From Flagellimonas abyssi (GTDB lineage: Bacteria > Bacteroidota > Bacteroidia > Flavobacteriales > Flavobacteriaceae), in NCBI RefSeq assembly GCF_019457905.1, contig NZ_JAHZSV010000010.1:62001-126000 (forward strand): DNA of 64,000 nt, read 5' to 3'. How positions within the stretch are numbered: the first letter of the stretch is position 1; each line of letters starts with the position of its first letter. Made by a program: the position numbers and the translations under genes. Positions 1 to 8,047 of the stretch are shown here, one piece after another. The notes under the pieces are model-generated. The model saw only the letters and a list, made by a program, of their open reading frames with translations, did no database searches and had not been told where the DNA came from.

Positions 1-299
1 AGGCCTTGGGTGAGCGGCCCCATATCCCAGGTTAGCGGTTCTCCGCCGGTAATCACAATGGTATCGGAATATTTCTCGGCATTGGCCACAATACTATCGA
101 TTGCCGTGGGTGGATGCGTCTCGGCATTCCAGCTTTCCTTTACATCGCACCAGTGGCAACCCACATCACACCCCCCTACCCTAATAAAGTAAGCGGCTGT
201 TCCCTTGTGAAACCCTTCCCCTTGAATGGTATAAAATTCTTCCATCAGAGGCAGCATCAAGCCCTTTTCCACCAAATCCATCACGTTTTCTTCTACCAT
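1..299 (-). CDS. queE: 7-carboxy-7-deazaguanine synthase QueE (partial, C-terminus outside window)
   Basis: Radical SAM enzyme that rearranges 6-carboxy-tetrahydropterin to 7-carboxy-7-deazaguanine in the queuosine/preQ0 pathway. Only the first 99 codons are present; the rest lies beyond base 1. The N-terminus reads EEFYTIQGEG, a QueE hallmark, followed by the cluster-binding Cys44, Cys48 and Cys51 in GGCDVGCHWCD (CX3CX2C spacing) and the SAM-binding ITGGEP near residue 84. ATG at 299 is used; Met7 and Met15 are possible alternatives. The gene lies 32 bases behind the RidA-like gene on the same strand, so the two are probably co-transcribed. Confidence 0.9.
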   Translation of the reverse strand, partial: MVEENVMDLVEKGLMLPLMEEFYTIQGEGFHKGTAAYFIRVGGCDVGCHWCDVKESWNAETHPPTAIDSIVANAEKYSDTIVITGGEPLTWDMGPLTQG

Positions 300-331
300 G
301 GTGCAAAGATAATCCACTTCTATGGTTTCAC

Positions 332-784
332 CTACTTTACGGCAATAACATCTATCTCAATATGGGCATTGGCCGCAAGTCCGCTGGCTGCAAAGGTGGT
401 CCTTGCCGGTTTCTTTGTGAAAAATTGGATGTAAATCTCGTTGAAGGCCGCAAAGTCGCCTATATCCGCCAAGATTACGGTACATTTCACCACATTATCC
501 AATGTCAAATCATGCTGGGCCAAAACATCCTTAATATTTTCTATGGCCTGCCGGGTCTCTGCTTGAATCCCTCCTTCGACCAAAGTCCGAGTTGTTTGGT
601 CCATACCTATTTGTCCGGCCAAAAAGTACATATTGCCCGCCTGTACCACATCACTAAATGGTGCATTTTGTTTTTTGGGTTCGTGCGATTTATAAAAAAT
701 AATCTCAGTGAATTCTTGCGCATAAGTGGTTGCCATAAAGCAACTCAACAAAACAGTCCAGATTGCACATTGCATATGTTTCAT
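332..784 (-). CDS. RidA/YjgF/UK114-family protein with signal peptide
   Basis: RidA enzymes hydrolyse reactive enamine/imine intermediates released by PLP enzymes. The 150-residue product starts with a hydrophobic leader (residues about 6-20) and a likely signal-peptidase site at TYA-QE, so mature RidA would be about 128 residues, the usual family size. The family core is visible: AGQIGMD near 56-62, ENIKDVLAQHDLTLDNVVK near 82-100, and PARTTFAASGLA near 126-137 with the substrate-carboxylate-binding Arg128, then IEID with Glu143. Most characterised RidA proteins are cytosolic, so the export signal suggests a periplasmic paralogue. Met4 (775) is an alternative start. Substrate unknown. Confidence 0.85.
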   Translation of the reverse strand: MKHMQCAIWTVLLSCFMATTYAQEFTEIIFYKSHEPKKQNAPFSDVVQAGNMYFLAGQIGMDQTTRTLVEGGIQAETRQAIENIKDVLAQHDLTLDNVVKCTVILADIGDFAAFNEIYIQFFTKKPARTTFAASGLAANAHIEIDVIAVK

Positions 785-840
785 AATCTCATTTTTAGTT
801 TTGCTTAAAATTACCCTATTTTTATCGCAAATTGAGCGCT

Positions 841-2349
841 ATGGGCAACAAAGAAAAATTCTTCGAGCATATAGAACAAGGATACGCCATGAAGGGCGAT
901 TACATTACTGTGGGAGCAGGAATGCTGGATGGCGAGACTTTGACCAATGCCCATGTAAAGGTTCCCTTGAAAACGATGAACCGCCATGGCCTGATTGCAG
1001 GAGCAACGGGTACGGGAAAAACCAAGACGCTGCAAGTTTTGGCAGAAAACCTATCCGACAAAGGGATTCCCGTATTGCTCATGGACCTTAAAGGAGACTT
1101 GAGCGGTATAGCCCAGCCAAGTCCGGGCCATCCAAAAATTGATGAGCGTCAGAAGAAAATAGGCCTTCCTTTTGAGGCCAAAGGATTCCCTGTAGAAATT
1201 ATGTCGCTCTCCAAACAAGGTGGGGTTCGACTGCGGGCCACCGTTTCTGAGTTTGGGCCTGTTTTGCTTTCCCGTATTTTGGATCTTAGCGTTACCCAGG
1301 AGGGAATCGTTGCTGTCATCTTTAAATACTGTGACGACCATAAACTCCCATTACTCGACCTTAAGGATTTTAAAAAGGTGCTGCAATATGCCACCGATGC
1401 AGGCAAGGACGAGTTTCAAAAAGCTTACGGACGAATTTCCACAAGTTCCACCGGAACAATTTTGAGAAAAGTAATCGAACTGGAACAGCAAGGTGCTGAC
1501 CTTTTCTTTGGAGAAAAATCCTTTGATGTGGATGATTTAACACGCATCGATGAAAACGGGCGGGGTTATGTGAACATCATCCGTTTGACCGACATCCAGG
1601 ACCGTCCCAAATTGTTCTCGACCTTTATGTTGAGTCTTTTGGCGGAAATCTATGCCACTTTTCCCGAGCAAGGGGATAGTGAGCGTCCGGAACTGGTCTT
1701 GTTTATCGATGAGGCCCATCTGATTTTTGACAATGCAAGTAAGGCTCTTTTGGACCAAATTGAAAGCATCGTTAAATTGATTCGTTCCAAAGGAATTGGA
1801 CTCTATTTCGTTACGCAAAACCCAACTGATGTGCCGGACGAGGTTTTGGCACAATTGGGACTAAAAATACAGCACGCACTGCGCGCATTCACCGCCAAGG
1901 ACCGCAAAGCGATACAACTAACGGCACAAAACTATCCCATAACCGAGTTTTACGACACTGCCGAGGTACTGACCTCATTGGGAACTGGTGAAGCCCTTGT
2001 CTCCGCTTTGGACGAAAAGGGACGCCCTACCCCATTGGCAGCTACCATGATGCGAGCTCCCATGAGCCGAATGGATATTCTGAACGATTCCGAAATCAAG
2101 GATGTGTTGGACAACTCCAAATTGATAAAAAAATACAATGAAGAGATTGACCGTGAAAGTGCTTACGAAATCTTAACGGAAAAAATAGAAAGAGCCGAAA
2201 AAGAGGCTGAAAAAGAAAAAGAAGAAAAATCAACGAGCCGAAAATCATCAGGCCGGACCAGTACCCGAATGAACCCCGTGGTCAAAGTTTTGACCAGTGC
2301 AACATTCATAAGAGGCGTTTTAGGGGTGTTAAAAAAAGTGATTCGATAA
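841..2349 (+). CDS. HerA/YjgR-type ATPase (helicase HerA-like, DUF853)
   Basis: Cytoplasmic P-loop ATPase of the HerA/FtsK-related superfamily; E. coli YjgR is the closest named relative and its role is not well defined. Counting from ATG at 841 the product is 502 residues. Walker A is GATGTGKT at residues 54-61 and Walker B is LVLFIDEAH near 287. A sensor-like YFVTQNP follows near 322. The C-terminus (about 435-475) is a highly charged Lys/Glu stretch, probably helical. A TTG at 832 would add three residues; the ATG is preferred. The following lipoprotein gene starts 5 bases downstream, so they form an operon. Confidence 0.88.
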   Translation: MGNKEKFFEHIEQGYAMKGDYITVGAGMLDGETLTNAHVKVPLKTMNRHGLIAGATGTGKTKTLQVLAENLSDKGIPVLLMDLKGDLSGIAQPSPGHPKIDERQKKIGLPFEAKGFPVEIMSLSKQGGVRLRATVSEFGPVLLSRILDLSVTQEGIVAVIFKYCDDHKLPLLDLKDFKKVLQYATDAGKDEFQKAYGRISTSSTGTILRKVIELEQQGADLFFGEKSFDVDDLTRIDENGRGYVNIIRLTDIQDRPKLFSTFMLSLLAEIYATFPEQGDSERPELVLFIDEAHLIFDNASKALLDQIESIVKLIRSKGIGLYFVTQNPTDVPDEVLAQLGLKIQHALRAFTAKDRKAIQLTAQNYPITEFYDTAEVLTSLGTGEALVSALDEKGRPTPLAATMMRAPMSRMDILNDSEIKDVLDNSKLIKKYNEEIDRESAYEILTEKIERAEKEAEKEKEEKSTSRKSSGRTSTRMNPVVKVLTSATFIRGVLGVLKKVIR

Positions 2350-2354
2350 TTTAT

Positions 2355-2903
2355 ATGAAAAAAACAAGTATAGCAATTGCATTAATTTTTGGGACAATAC
2401 TAATCCACTCTTGCCAAAAAGACACTACTTTTTTGATTACGGAGACCAGTGTTGGTCCATTGACCCAAGATACTAAGGCAACCGATCTGGAAACCACATT
2501 CGCTAAAGACTCTGTAGTAGGGGACCAAGTTCAAATAGATTTGGGGGCCTCACCTAAAAAATTCGAAGTTTTTGAAAAAGGGGGCAAACATCTTTTGACA
2601 CTTACCGTGAACACAGACAGTGTTCCTACCATAGAAAATGTCAGAATCATGGATTCCCGGTATCAATCAGAAAAAGGAATTGGACTAAAAAGTACGTTTA
2701 AAGATATCCAGAGCAAATATGATATCAAGAAAATCGTGACCACCTTGAAAAGTATCGTGATTCTCCCAAAGGGAAGCAATCTCTACTTCACGATTGACAA
2801 AGAAGAACTCCCTGAAAATTTACGGTTTTCAACTTCAAATATTGAAGCGGTACAAATTCCCGATGAGGCCAAAATCAAATATTTAATGGTGGGCTGGGAA
2901 TAG
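2355..2903 (+). CDS. hypothetical lipoprotein
   Basis: I do not recognise the family. The 182-residue product has a lipoprotein signal peptide (hydrophobic residues 5-18, lipobox ILIHSC, lipidated Cys20) and then a soluble domain rich in beta-prone segments and lysine. A pattern around KGIGLKSTFKDIQSKYDIKK (about 109-128) resembles the 'scaled elapsing' loops of small periplasmic beta proteins but is not diagnostic. It sits directly behind the HerA-like ATPase gene and converges with the HxlR gene 10 bases away. Probably anchored in the inner leaflet or at the outer membrane surface; function not inferable. Confidence 0.75.
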   Translation: MKKTSIAIALIFGTILIHSCQKDTTFLITETSVGPLTQDTKATDLETTFAKDSVVGDQVQIDLGASPKKFEVFEKGGKHLLTLTVNTDSVPTIENVRIMDSRYQSEKGIGLKSTFKDIQSKYDIKKIVTTLKSIVILPKGSNLYFTIDKEELPENLRFSTSNIEAVQIPDEAKIKYLMVGWE

Positions 2904-2913
2904 CTTCCCAAGA

Positions 2914-3336
2914 CTACAACAATCCGAATTTTTCACGATTGGCCAATACTTTTGGACTGTTGTCGTGCATCCATTCGGCCAGGTTCAGTAGTTTTTCCAC
3001 GTAGGATTGTCCAAATTCGGTAAGACTGTACTCAACCCGGATGGGCACTTCGGGATATGCCTTCCGTTGAATGTAACCATCAGCTTCCAGTACTTTTAGA
3101 CGCTGGCTCAGCACTTTGTTGGATATACCATAGACGTATTTTTTAAGCTTATTGAACCTGAGTACGGGAAAGTACCCCAGCCATAACAGTATCAAAACAC
3201 TCCATTGGTCAGAAGCCACGGACATTACATCCCGAACGGGGCATAGCTCGGGAGGATTCTTCAAATCAATGTGACCGAACATTTTTTCCAATTTTTTTAC
3301 AGTCCTAACCTTCTGATTTTCAGCAATAGTTTCCAT
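2914..3336 (-). CDS. HxlR-family winged-helix transcriptional regulator
   Basis: DNA-binding regulator of the HxlR/YodB/HypR family, often sensing quinones, aldehydes or oxidants. The core spans ELCPVRDVMSVASDQWSVL, the helix-turn-helix FNKLKKYVYGISNKVLSQRL and the wing VRVEYSLTEFG. The N-terminal Cys in ELCPVRD (Cys32 here) aligns with the reactive Cys of thiol-sensing members. ATG at 3336 is chosen, giving 140 residues; a GTG at 3363 would add nine. It is divergent from the hydrolase/VOC operon and two operator-like inverted repeats lie in between, so it very likely controls that operon. Confidence 0.9.
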   Translation of the reverse strand: METIAENQKVRTVKKLEKMFGHIDLKNPPELCPVRDVMSVASDQWSVLILLWLGYFPVLRFNKLKKYVYGISNKVLSQRLKVLEADGYIQRKAYPEVPIRVEYSLTEFGQSYVEKLLNLAEWMHDNSPKVLANREKFGLL

Positions 3337-3387
3337 AGATATACTTGGTTTTGGATTCGCCACTTCTTTTCTTTTCTAAAAGGAATA

Positions 3388-3402
3388 TGTACTTTTAGTA
3401 TC
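3388..3402. promoter_or_regulatory. degenerate HxlR operator-like inverted repeat
   Basis: TGTAC-TTTTA-GTATC: an imperfect copy of the GTTAC-N5-GTAAC palindrome at 3416-3430, with centres 28 bases apart (nearly three helical turns). It lies in the divergent spacer between the HxlR gene and the hydrolase gene. The assignment to HxlR is inferred from position and symmetry. Confidence 0.45.
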
Positions 3403-3415
3403 ATATTAAGAGTAA

Positions 3416-3430
3416 GTTACAAAAAGTAAC
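3416..3430. promoter_or_regulatory. HxlR operator-like perfect inverted repeat
   Basis: GTTAC-AAAAA-GTAAC is a perfect 5-5-5 inverted repeat ending three bases before the hydrolase start codon. Binding here would cover the leader and the ribosome entry region of the hydrolase-VOC operon. HxlR-family operators are usually short AT-centred palindromes of this kind. Confidence 0.6.
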
Positions 3431-3433
3431 CTC

Positions 3434-4273
3434 ATGAAAAAACTAATCAATAAAATAGTTCCCCGGGCCTACGGACAATATTTCAATGTATACAGCCTTA
3501 TAGCCCCCAAAAAAGTGGCTGACGACGCTTTCCATATATTTTGTACGGTGCGAAAAGGTAGAATCAAACCCGAACAGGCCGCCTATTTGGATGACTTTAA
3601 ACTTACCGTTGAGGATGTTGCCGGACATAAAATACAATCGTACCGTTGGCCAGGGAATAAGGAAACGGTATTATTGGTACATGGCTGGGAGAGCAATACG
3701 TTTAGATGGCGCAACCTGATCAAAAAACTTAGGGAGGCCGATTTTAACATTATTGCTTTTGACGCTCCTTCACATGGATATTCTTCTGGCAAACATCTGT
3801 ATGTCCCACTTTATGAGGAAGTTGTGAACCACATGGTGATGAAGTACAACCCAAGGCACCTTATCGGCCACTCGGTTGGTGGCATGACCATCGTTTACAA
3901 CCAATATAAGAACCCAAGTTCCCATGTAGAGAAAATGGTCACTATAGGCTCACCCTCAGAATTCCATGAAATCATGGAGCATTTTCAGAACATTTTAAAA
4001 TTCAACAATAGGGTAATGAAACATTTGGATGATTATGTATTGAATCGTTTCGGGTTCAAAATCAATGAATTTTCCACATCGAAGTTTGCACAATCCATCA
4101 GTAAAAAAGGACTGCTATTCCATGATAAGCACGACCTGATTACACCGTACCATGCCTCTGTCGCCGTCAATAAAAATTGGAAAGGGAGCCAATTGGTCAG
4201 TACCGAAGGACTAGGGCATTCCATGCACCAAGACGATGTGAACGATCAAATTGTATCATTTTTGGAAGCTTGA
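3434..4273 (+). CDS. alpha/beta-hydrolase fold protein
   Basis: Serine hydrolase of 279 residues without a signal peptide. The oxyanion-hole HGW motif (LVHGWESN, about 81-88), the nucleophile elbow GHSVGG with Ser147, an acid in HDKHD (Asp231 or Asp234) and the general-base His262 in GLGHSMH make a complete triad. Substrate unknown. It is the first gene of an operon with the VOC protein (33-base gap), downstream of the HxlR-type operators. That arrangement suggests detoxification of an electrophile or ester induced through HxlR; this is an inference. Confidence 0.85.
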   Translation: MKKLINKIVPRAYGQYFNVYSLIAPKKVADDAFHIFCTVRKGRIKPEQAAYLDDFKLTVEDVAGHKIQSYRWPGNKETVLLVHGWESNTFRWRNLIKKLREADFNIIAFDAPSHGYSSGKHLYVPLYEEVVNHMVMKYNPRHLIGHSVGGMTIVYNQYKNPSSHVEKMVTIGSPSEFHEIMEHFQNILKFNNRVMKHLDDYVLNRFGFKINEFSTSKFAQSISKKGLLFHDKHDLITPYHASVAVNKNWKGSQLVSTEGLGHSMHQDDVNDQIVSFLEA

Positions 4274-4306
4274 TAAAGTTGTTCTACTTTTCAGAAAAAA
4301 TACACC

Positions 4307-4729
4307 ATGCAAAAAATAACTCCCTTTCATGTTGCCGTACCAGTACACAACCTTGAAGAATGTCGGATATTTTATCGTGAGGTTCTTGGTTGCAAAGAAG
4401 GTAGAAGTGCCGAGCAATGGGTCGATTTCGATTTTTTCGGACATCAATTTGTGATTCATTATAAGCCAAAATCAGAAGAAGAAACCCACACCAACCCTGT
4501 TGATGGCAAAAACGTACCCGTTCCCCACTATGGCGTGGTTTTACCGTGGGATACCTTTCAAACATTTTCGCAGGAACTTATTGAAAAAGGAATTGACTTT
4601 GTAATTGAGCCTTACATTCGCTTCAAAGGGGAACCAGGGGAACAAGCTACTATGTTCTTTTTGGACCCGGCAGGAAACGCTCTGGAATTCAAAGCTTTTA
4701 AGGACATGGGGCAATTGTTCGCCAAATAG
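4307..4729 (+). CDS. VOC (glyoxalase/bleomycin resistance/dioxygenase) family protein
   Basis: The 140-residue product has two beta-alpha-beta-beta-beta units of the vicinal oxygen chelate fold. Expected metal ligands are visible: His8 in [18 protein letters not shown], a second His in the middle (near HQFVIHYKP or PHYGV) and the C-terminal Glu in [15 protein letters not shown] enzymes include glyoxalase I, dioxygenases and thiol transferases, and the exact chemistry cannot be read here. It is second in the putative HxlR-controlled operon and ends 2 bases from the convergent DUF2306 gene. Confidence 0.85.
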   Translation: MQKITPFHVAVPVHNLEECRIFYREVLGCKEGRSAEQWVDFDFFGHQFVIHYKPKSEEETHTNPVDGKNVPVPHYGVVLPWDTFQTFSQELIEKGIDFVIEPYIRFKGEPGEQATMFFLDPAGNALEFKAFKDMGQLFAK

Positions 4730-4731
4730 GT

Positions 4732-5358
4732 TTAGGCAAGGTTCAAACCTTTTTTGCGTACCCAAAGCATGGCAAAAATCATGTTGGGAACCCAACAAAG
4801 CCACGCCACTATTTTATAGGCCAATAAAAATTCACCAAAAACAATGGTGAGCAAAGGCAGCCATATACGTAAGGTCACTGCTGCAAAACAAGCCGCGTAG
4901 CTGTAAATCATCATACCTTGATGAAGCGAAAGGTCCTTCTTTTTGATGGCGACATAAGCTCTAGTCGTGGTAAAGACCCAAATAATCCCGAGACTTATAA
5001 AACCAATGGCGGGAACGATACCGCCTGTGGCGAAAAATCCAAGATAAATTCCGCACAATCCACTGATCAAAGCAGAGACCACATAGATTTTTCCAAGATT
5101 GCGATGCAATTGCAAGCGTTTGGCCCGCAGCCTTTTCAAGAACTGGGACCAACCTACCAAAAGTGCTATTCCACCAAAACTAATGTGCCCGTAAAACGTC
5201 GTCTTCCAAACGTTATTGGCTCTAATATCCGGTGCCTTGCTCAATACTACGCCGAAATCATCGGAAGCAAGTAAATACGCCAACGGGTACAAACCTATTC
5301 CTATGGCCAAAAAGATGAATACCACCCAAGCTAACTTGTTTCTTGCTGTTTGAGCCAT
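4732..5358 (-). CDS. DUF2306 integral membrane protein
   Basis: A 208-residue polytopic protein with about six hydrophobic segments (roughly 9-30, 56-70, 88-108, 113-131, 147-168 and 175-200). The pattern FYGHISFGGIALLVGWSQF followed by LQLHRNLGKIYV is the His-containing signature I associate with DUF2306, whose function is unknown although conserved His residues hint at metal or quinone chemistry. Monocistronic in appearance; converges with the VOC gene. Confidence 0.75.
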   Translation of the reverse strand: MAQTARNKLAWVVFIFLAIGIGLYPLAYLLASDDFGVVLSKAPDIRANNVWKTTFYGHISFGGIALLVGWSQFLKRLRAKRLQLHRNLGKIYVVSALISGLCGIYLGFFATGGIVPAIGFISLGIIWVFTTTRAYVAIKKKDLSLHQGMMIYSYAACFAAVTLRIWLPLLTIVFGEFLLAYKIVAWLCWVPNMIFAMLWVRKKGLNLA

Positions 5359-5478
5359 AATGCCTTGTTTAGCAAAAGGTAAGTTATCGATATTTTGATG
5401 ACAAAAACAAGAATTTGAATGGTAATTCGTTATAAGTGTACCTATTAGGCTAACAAGCCGTACCCAAATCTTATTACT

Positions 5479-5625
5479 ATGAAGACAATTTTACTATTGG
5501 TGACCCTTGTTTTTTCAGCTATGGCAGTATCCAGCTGCACCAACGATGAAGGTGAAACGGAATTTGAACACCTTAATCCCGATGAGGAGCAACAAATGGC
5601 ATTAGAAACAGAGCAGAAAAACTAA
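5479..5625 (+). CDS. small lipoprotein, 48 residues
   Basis: Very short reading frame starting ATG with a lipoprotein signal (hydrophobic residues 4-15, AVSSC with Cys20). The mature part is about 28 residues and strongly acidic (NDEGETEFEHLNPDEEQQ), which makes it look like a genuine but tiny anchored peptide. It ends 2 bases before the convergent folD stop codon. No function can be assigned; small acidic lipoproteins of this form are often missed in automated annotation. Confidence 0.6.
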   Translation: MKTILLLVTLVFSAMAVSSCTNDEGETEFEHLNPDEEQQMALETEQKN

Positions 5626-5626
5626 G

Positions 5627-6505
5627 CTAGTTATTATGGCGCTCTCTTGCCAATAAGGTATTCTTGAGTAACATCGCTATCGTCATTGGCCCCACCCCTC
5701 CAGGTACGGGTGTGATAAAGGAAGCTTTTTTACTCACGTTATCAAAATCCACGTCACCTGTGATGTAGTATCCTTTTTCTTTAGTGTCATCGGCAACCCG
5801 AGTGATTCCCACATCTATGATGGTCACACCCTCTTTGACCATATCGGCCTTTAAGAACCTTGGAACTCCTAGGGCAGAAATGACTATATCCGCTTGCAAG
5901 GTCAACTCCTTTAGGTTTTTGGTTCTACTGTGCGCAAGGGTCACGGTAGAGTTACCAGGTTTTCCTTTTTGGCTCATTAAAATACTGATGGGCCTACCGA
6001 CGATATGGCTTCTCCCGATCACAACGGTGTGTTTTCCTTCGGTATCCACATTGTACCGCTTCAACAATTCCATGATTCCAAATGGCGTGGCAGATATAAA
6101 GGTCTCCATATCCAAGGCCATTTTCCCAAAATTGGTTGGATGGAATCCATCCACATCTTTATCGGGGTCTACAGCCATAAGCACTTTTTCCTCATCAATG
6201 TGTTTGGGCAATGGAAGCTGAACTATGTAACCGTCAATTGCCGGGTCGTTGTTCAATTGGTGTACTTGCTTTAGCAAATCTTCTTCTGTAGTTTCCTCCG
6301 GAAGATGGATCAAGGTGGATTCGAAACCTATTTTTTTGCAGGAACGCACCTTACTTCCCACATAGGTTAGACTGGCACCATCGTTACCCACCAAAACAGC
6401 GGCCAAATGAGGGACTTTTTCTCCCCGTTCTTTCATTTGGGCCACCTCAACGGTGATTTCTTCTTTAATTTGGTTCGATATTTTTTTTCCGTCAAGGATT
6501 TCCAT
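5627..6505 (-). CDS. folD: bifunctional methylenetetrahydrofolate dehydrogenase / methenyltetrahydrofolate cyclohydrolase
   Basis: Cytoplasmic one-carbon enzyme interconverting 5,10-methylene-, 5,10-methenyl- and 10-formyl-tetrahydrofolate with NADP. The 292-residue product is of normal length. Signatures include YVGSK with Tyr48 and catalytic Lys52, [12 protein letters not shown] (about 92-103), DVDGFHPTN near 117, the nucleotide-binding [11 protein letters not shown] (162-172) and the C-terminal [11 protein letters not shown]. It begins 39 bases after ffh stops, on the same strand, and is probably co-transcribed with it. Confidence 0.97.
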   Translation of the reverse strand: MEILDGKKISNQIKEEITVEVAQMKERGEKVPHLAAVLVGNDGASLTYVGSKVRSCKKIGFESTLIHLPEETTEEDLLKQVHQLNNDPAIDGYIVQLPLPKHIDEEKVLMAVDPDKDVDGFHPTNFGKMALDMETFISATPFGIMELLKRYNVDTEGKHTVVIGRSHIVGRPISILMSQKGKPGNSTVTLAHSRTKNLKELTLQADIVISALGVPRFLKADMVKEGVTIIDVGITRVADDTKEKGYYITGDVDFDNVSKKASFITPVPGGVGPMTIAMLLKNTLLARERHNN

Positions 6506-6544
6506 GGGTTGTGTTGGTATTTAGTTCTGGCCTTTTGAATAAAG

Positions 6545-7873
6545 TTATCTCATGTTCTGCATCATCTGCATCATTTTCTTGCCTCCACCGCCTTGCATCA
6601 TCTTCATCATCTTGCTCATTTGATCAAATTGTTTAAGCAACTGGTTCACCTCTTGAATTGAAGTTCCGCTACCTGCGGCAATTCTTTTTTTGCGGCTTGC
6701 ATTCAACATAGCTGGTGTAGATCGTTCTTCGGGAGTCATGGAATGGATGATGGCCTCAATATGCTTGAAAGCATCGTCATCTATATCCAATCCTTTCAAG
6801 GCCTTTCCTGCACCTGGAATCATTCCCATGAGGTCCTTCATGTTCCCCATTTTCTTGATTTGCTGTATTTGGCTCAAGAAATCATCAAACCCGAATTTAT
6901 TCTTGGCAATTTTCTTTTGAATCTTACGTGCCTGTTCTTCATCGAATTGTTCTTGGGCACGCTCCACCAAGGACACCACATCTCCCATTCCAAGGATACG
7001 GTCGGCCATTCGAGAGGGATGGAACACATCAATGGCCTCCATTTTCTCGCCTGTACCGATAAATTTGATGGGCTTGTCCACTACAGATTTAATAGAAATC
7101 GCAGCACCACCTCGGGTATCTCCATCTAACTTGGTAAGGATTACACCATCAAAATTAAGGACATCGTTAAACGCCTTTGCGGTATTCACGGCATCTTGAC
7201 CCGTCATGGAATCCACCACAAACAAGGTTTCTTGCGGCTCAATGGCCTTGTGGATGTTGGAGATTTCATCCATCATCTGCTCGTCCACGGCCAAACGACC
7301 GGCGGTATCAATGATCACAACGTTGCATCCTGTACTTTTTGCATGGGCAATACCTGCCTTGGCAATGGCGACAGGGTCGTTGTTGTCCCTATCGGAATAA
7401 ACCTCTACGCCGATTTGGTCTCCCACTACATGCAACTGATCTATCGCTGCAGGACGGTACACATCACAAGCCACCAAAAGCGGCTTCTTTGTTTTTTTGT
7501 TTTTGAGATAGTTGGCCAATTTACCGGAAAAGGTGGTTTTACCCGAACCTTGAAGACCGGACATTAGGATAACCGAAGGATTGCCGGATAAATCGATTTC
7601 CTCAGCATCGCCCCCCATAAGCTCAGTAAGCTCATCCTTTACCAGCTTCACCATAAGCTGGCCCGGTTGAAGTGTGGTCAAAACGTTTTGACCCAGTGCC
7701 TTTTCCTTTACCGTATTGGTAAATTCCTTGGCTATTTTAAAGTTAACATCGGCATCCAACAAAGCTCTTCGAACTTCCTTAAGGGTCTCCGCTACATTGA
7801 TTTCCGTTATCTGACCATGCCCCTTTAGGACGTGGAATGCTTTATCTAATTTTTCGCTTAAATTATCGAACAT
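6545..7873 (-). CDS. ffh: signal recognition particle protein Ffh
   Basis: SRP54-type GTPase that binds hydrophobic signal sequences and delivers ribosomes to FtsY/SecYEG. The 442-residue product shows the N-domain helices, the P-loop GLQGSGKT at 106-113, DVYRPAAIDQL, DTAGRL, TKLDGDTRGG and GTGEKMEAID of the G domain, and a methionine-rich M domain ending in Met/Gln/Gly repeats, as expected for a signal-sequence groove. A TAAATTTG element (7904-7897) lies about 24 bases upstream of the start, but I see no convincing -33 element. Confidence 0.97.
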   Translation of the reverse strand: MFDNLSEKLDKAFHVLKGHGQITEINVAETLKEVRRALLDADVNFKIAKEFTNTVKEKALGQNVLTTLQPGQLMVKLVKDELTELMGGDAEEIDLSGNPSVILMSGLQGSGKTTFSGKLANYLKNKKTKKPLLVACDVYRPAAIDQLHVVGDQIGVEVYSDRDNNDPVAIAKAGIAHAKSTGCNVVIIDTAGRLAVDEQMMDEISNIHKAIEPQETLFVVDSMTGQDAVNTAKAFNDVLNFDGVILTKLDGDTRGGAAISIKSVVDKPIKFIGTGEKMEAIDVFHPSRMADRILGMGDVVSLVERAQEQFDEEQARKIQKKIAKNKFGFDDFLSQIQQIKKMGNMKDLMGMIPGAGKALKGLDIDDDAFKHIEAIIHSMTPEERSTPAMLNASRKKRIAAGSGTSIQEVNQLLKQFDQMSKMMKMMQGGGGKKMMQMMQNMR

Positions 7874-7922
7874 ATGTTCTTTGTTTTAAAGAGGGACAAA
7901 TTTAAGAATAATATAAAAGAAA

Positions 7923-7950
7923 AAGGACGGCTTTGGGGTAGGCCGTCCTT
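7923..7950 (-). terminator. intrinsic terminator of the repeat lipoprotein gene
   Basis: Perfect 9-bp arms (AAGGACGGC / GCCGTCCTT) around a 10-base loop. On the minus strand the stem is followed by a T-rich tract (TTTTTCTTTT including the stem end), fitting termination of the lipoprotein transcript before ffh. Confidence 0.75.
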
Positions 7951-8047
7951 CTTTTGGAAAAAGAATGGGGAAAATTTTTATTTCTTCTTGAATTATTGAC
8001 TAATCAGGGCTTCTAAAATTTTTTAATTGAGAACCAATTGTTGTGGG

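Noticed and set aside
796..803. TAGTTTTG, a -7-like element before the HerA-like gene
   Set aside because: Nearest TTG gives a 23-base spacer, longer than usual, so not listed as a promoter.
362..808. 148-codon open frame on the plus strand
   Set aside because: It lies antisense to the RidA-like gene, whose product has clear family motifs; the plus-strand product shows none.
7874..7922. possible small RNA gene between ffh and the terminator
   Set aside because: Only AT-rich leader sequence with a -7-like element is visible; no structure.
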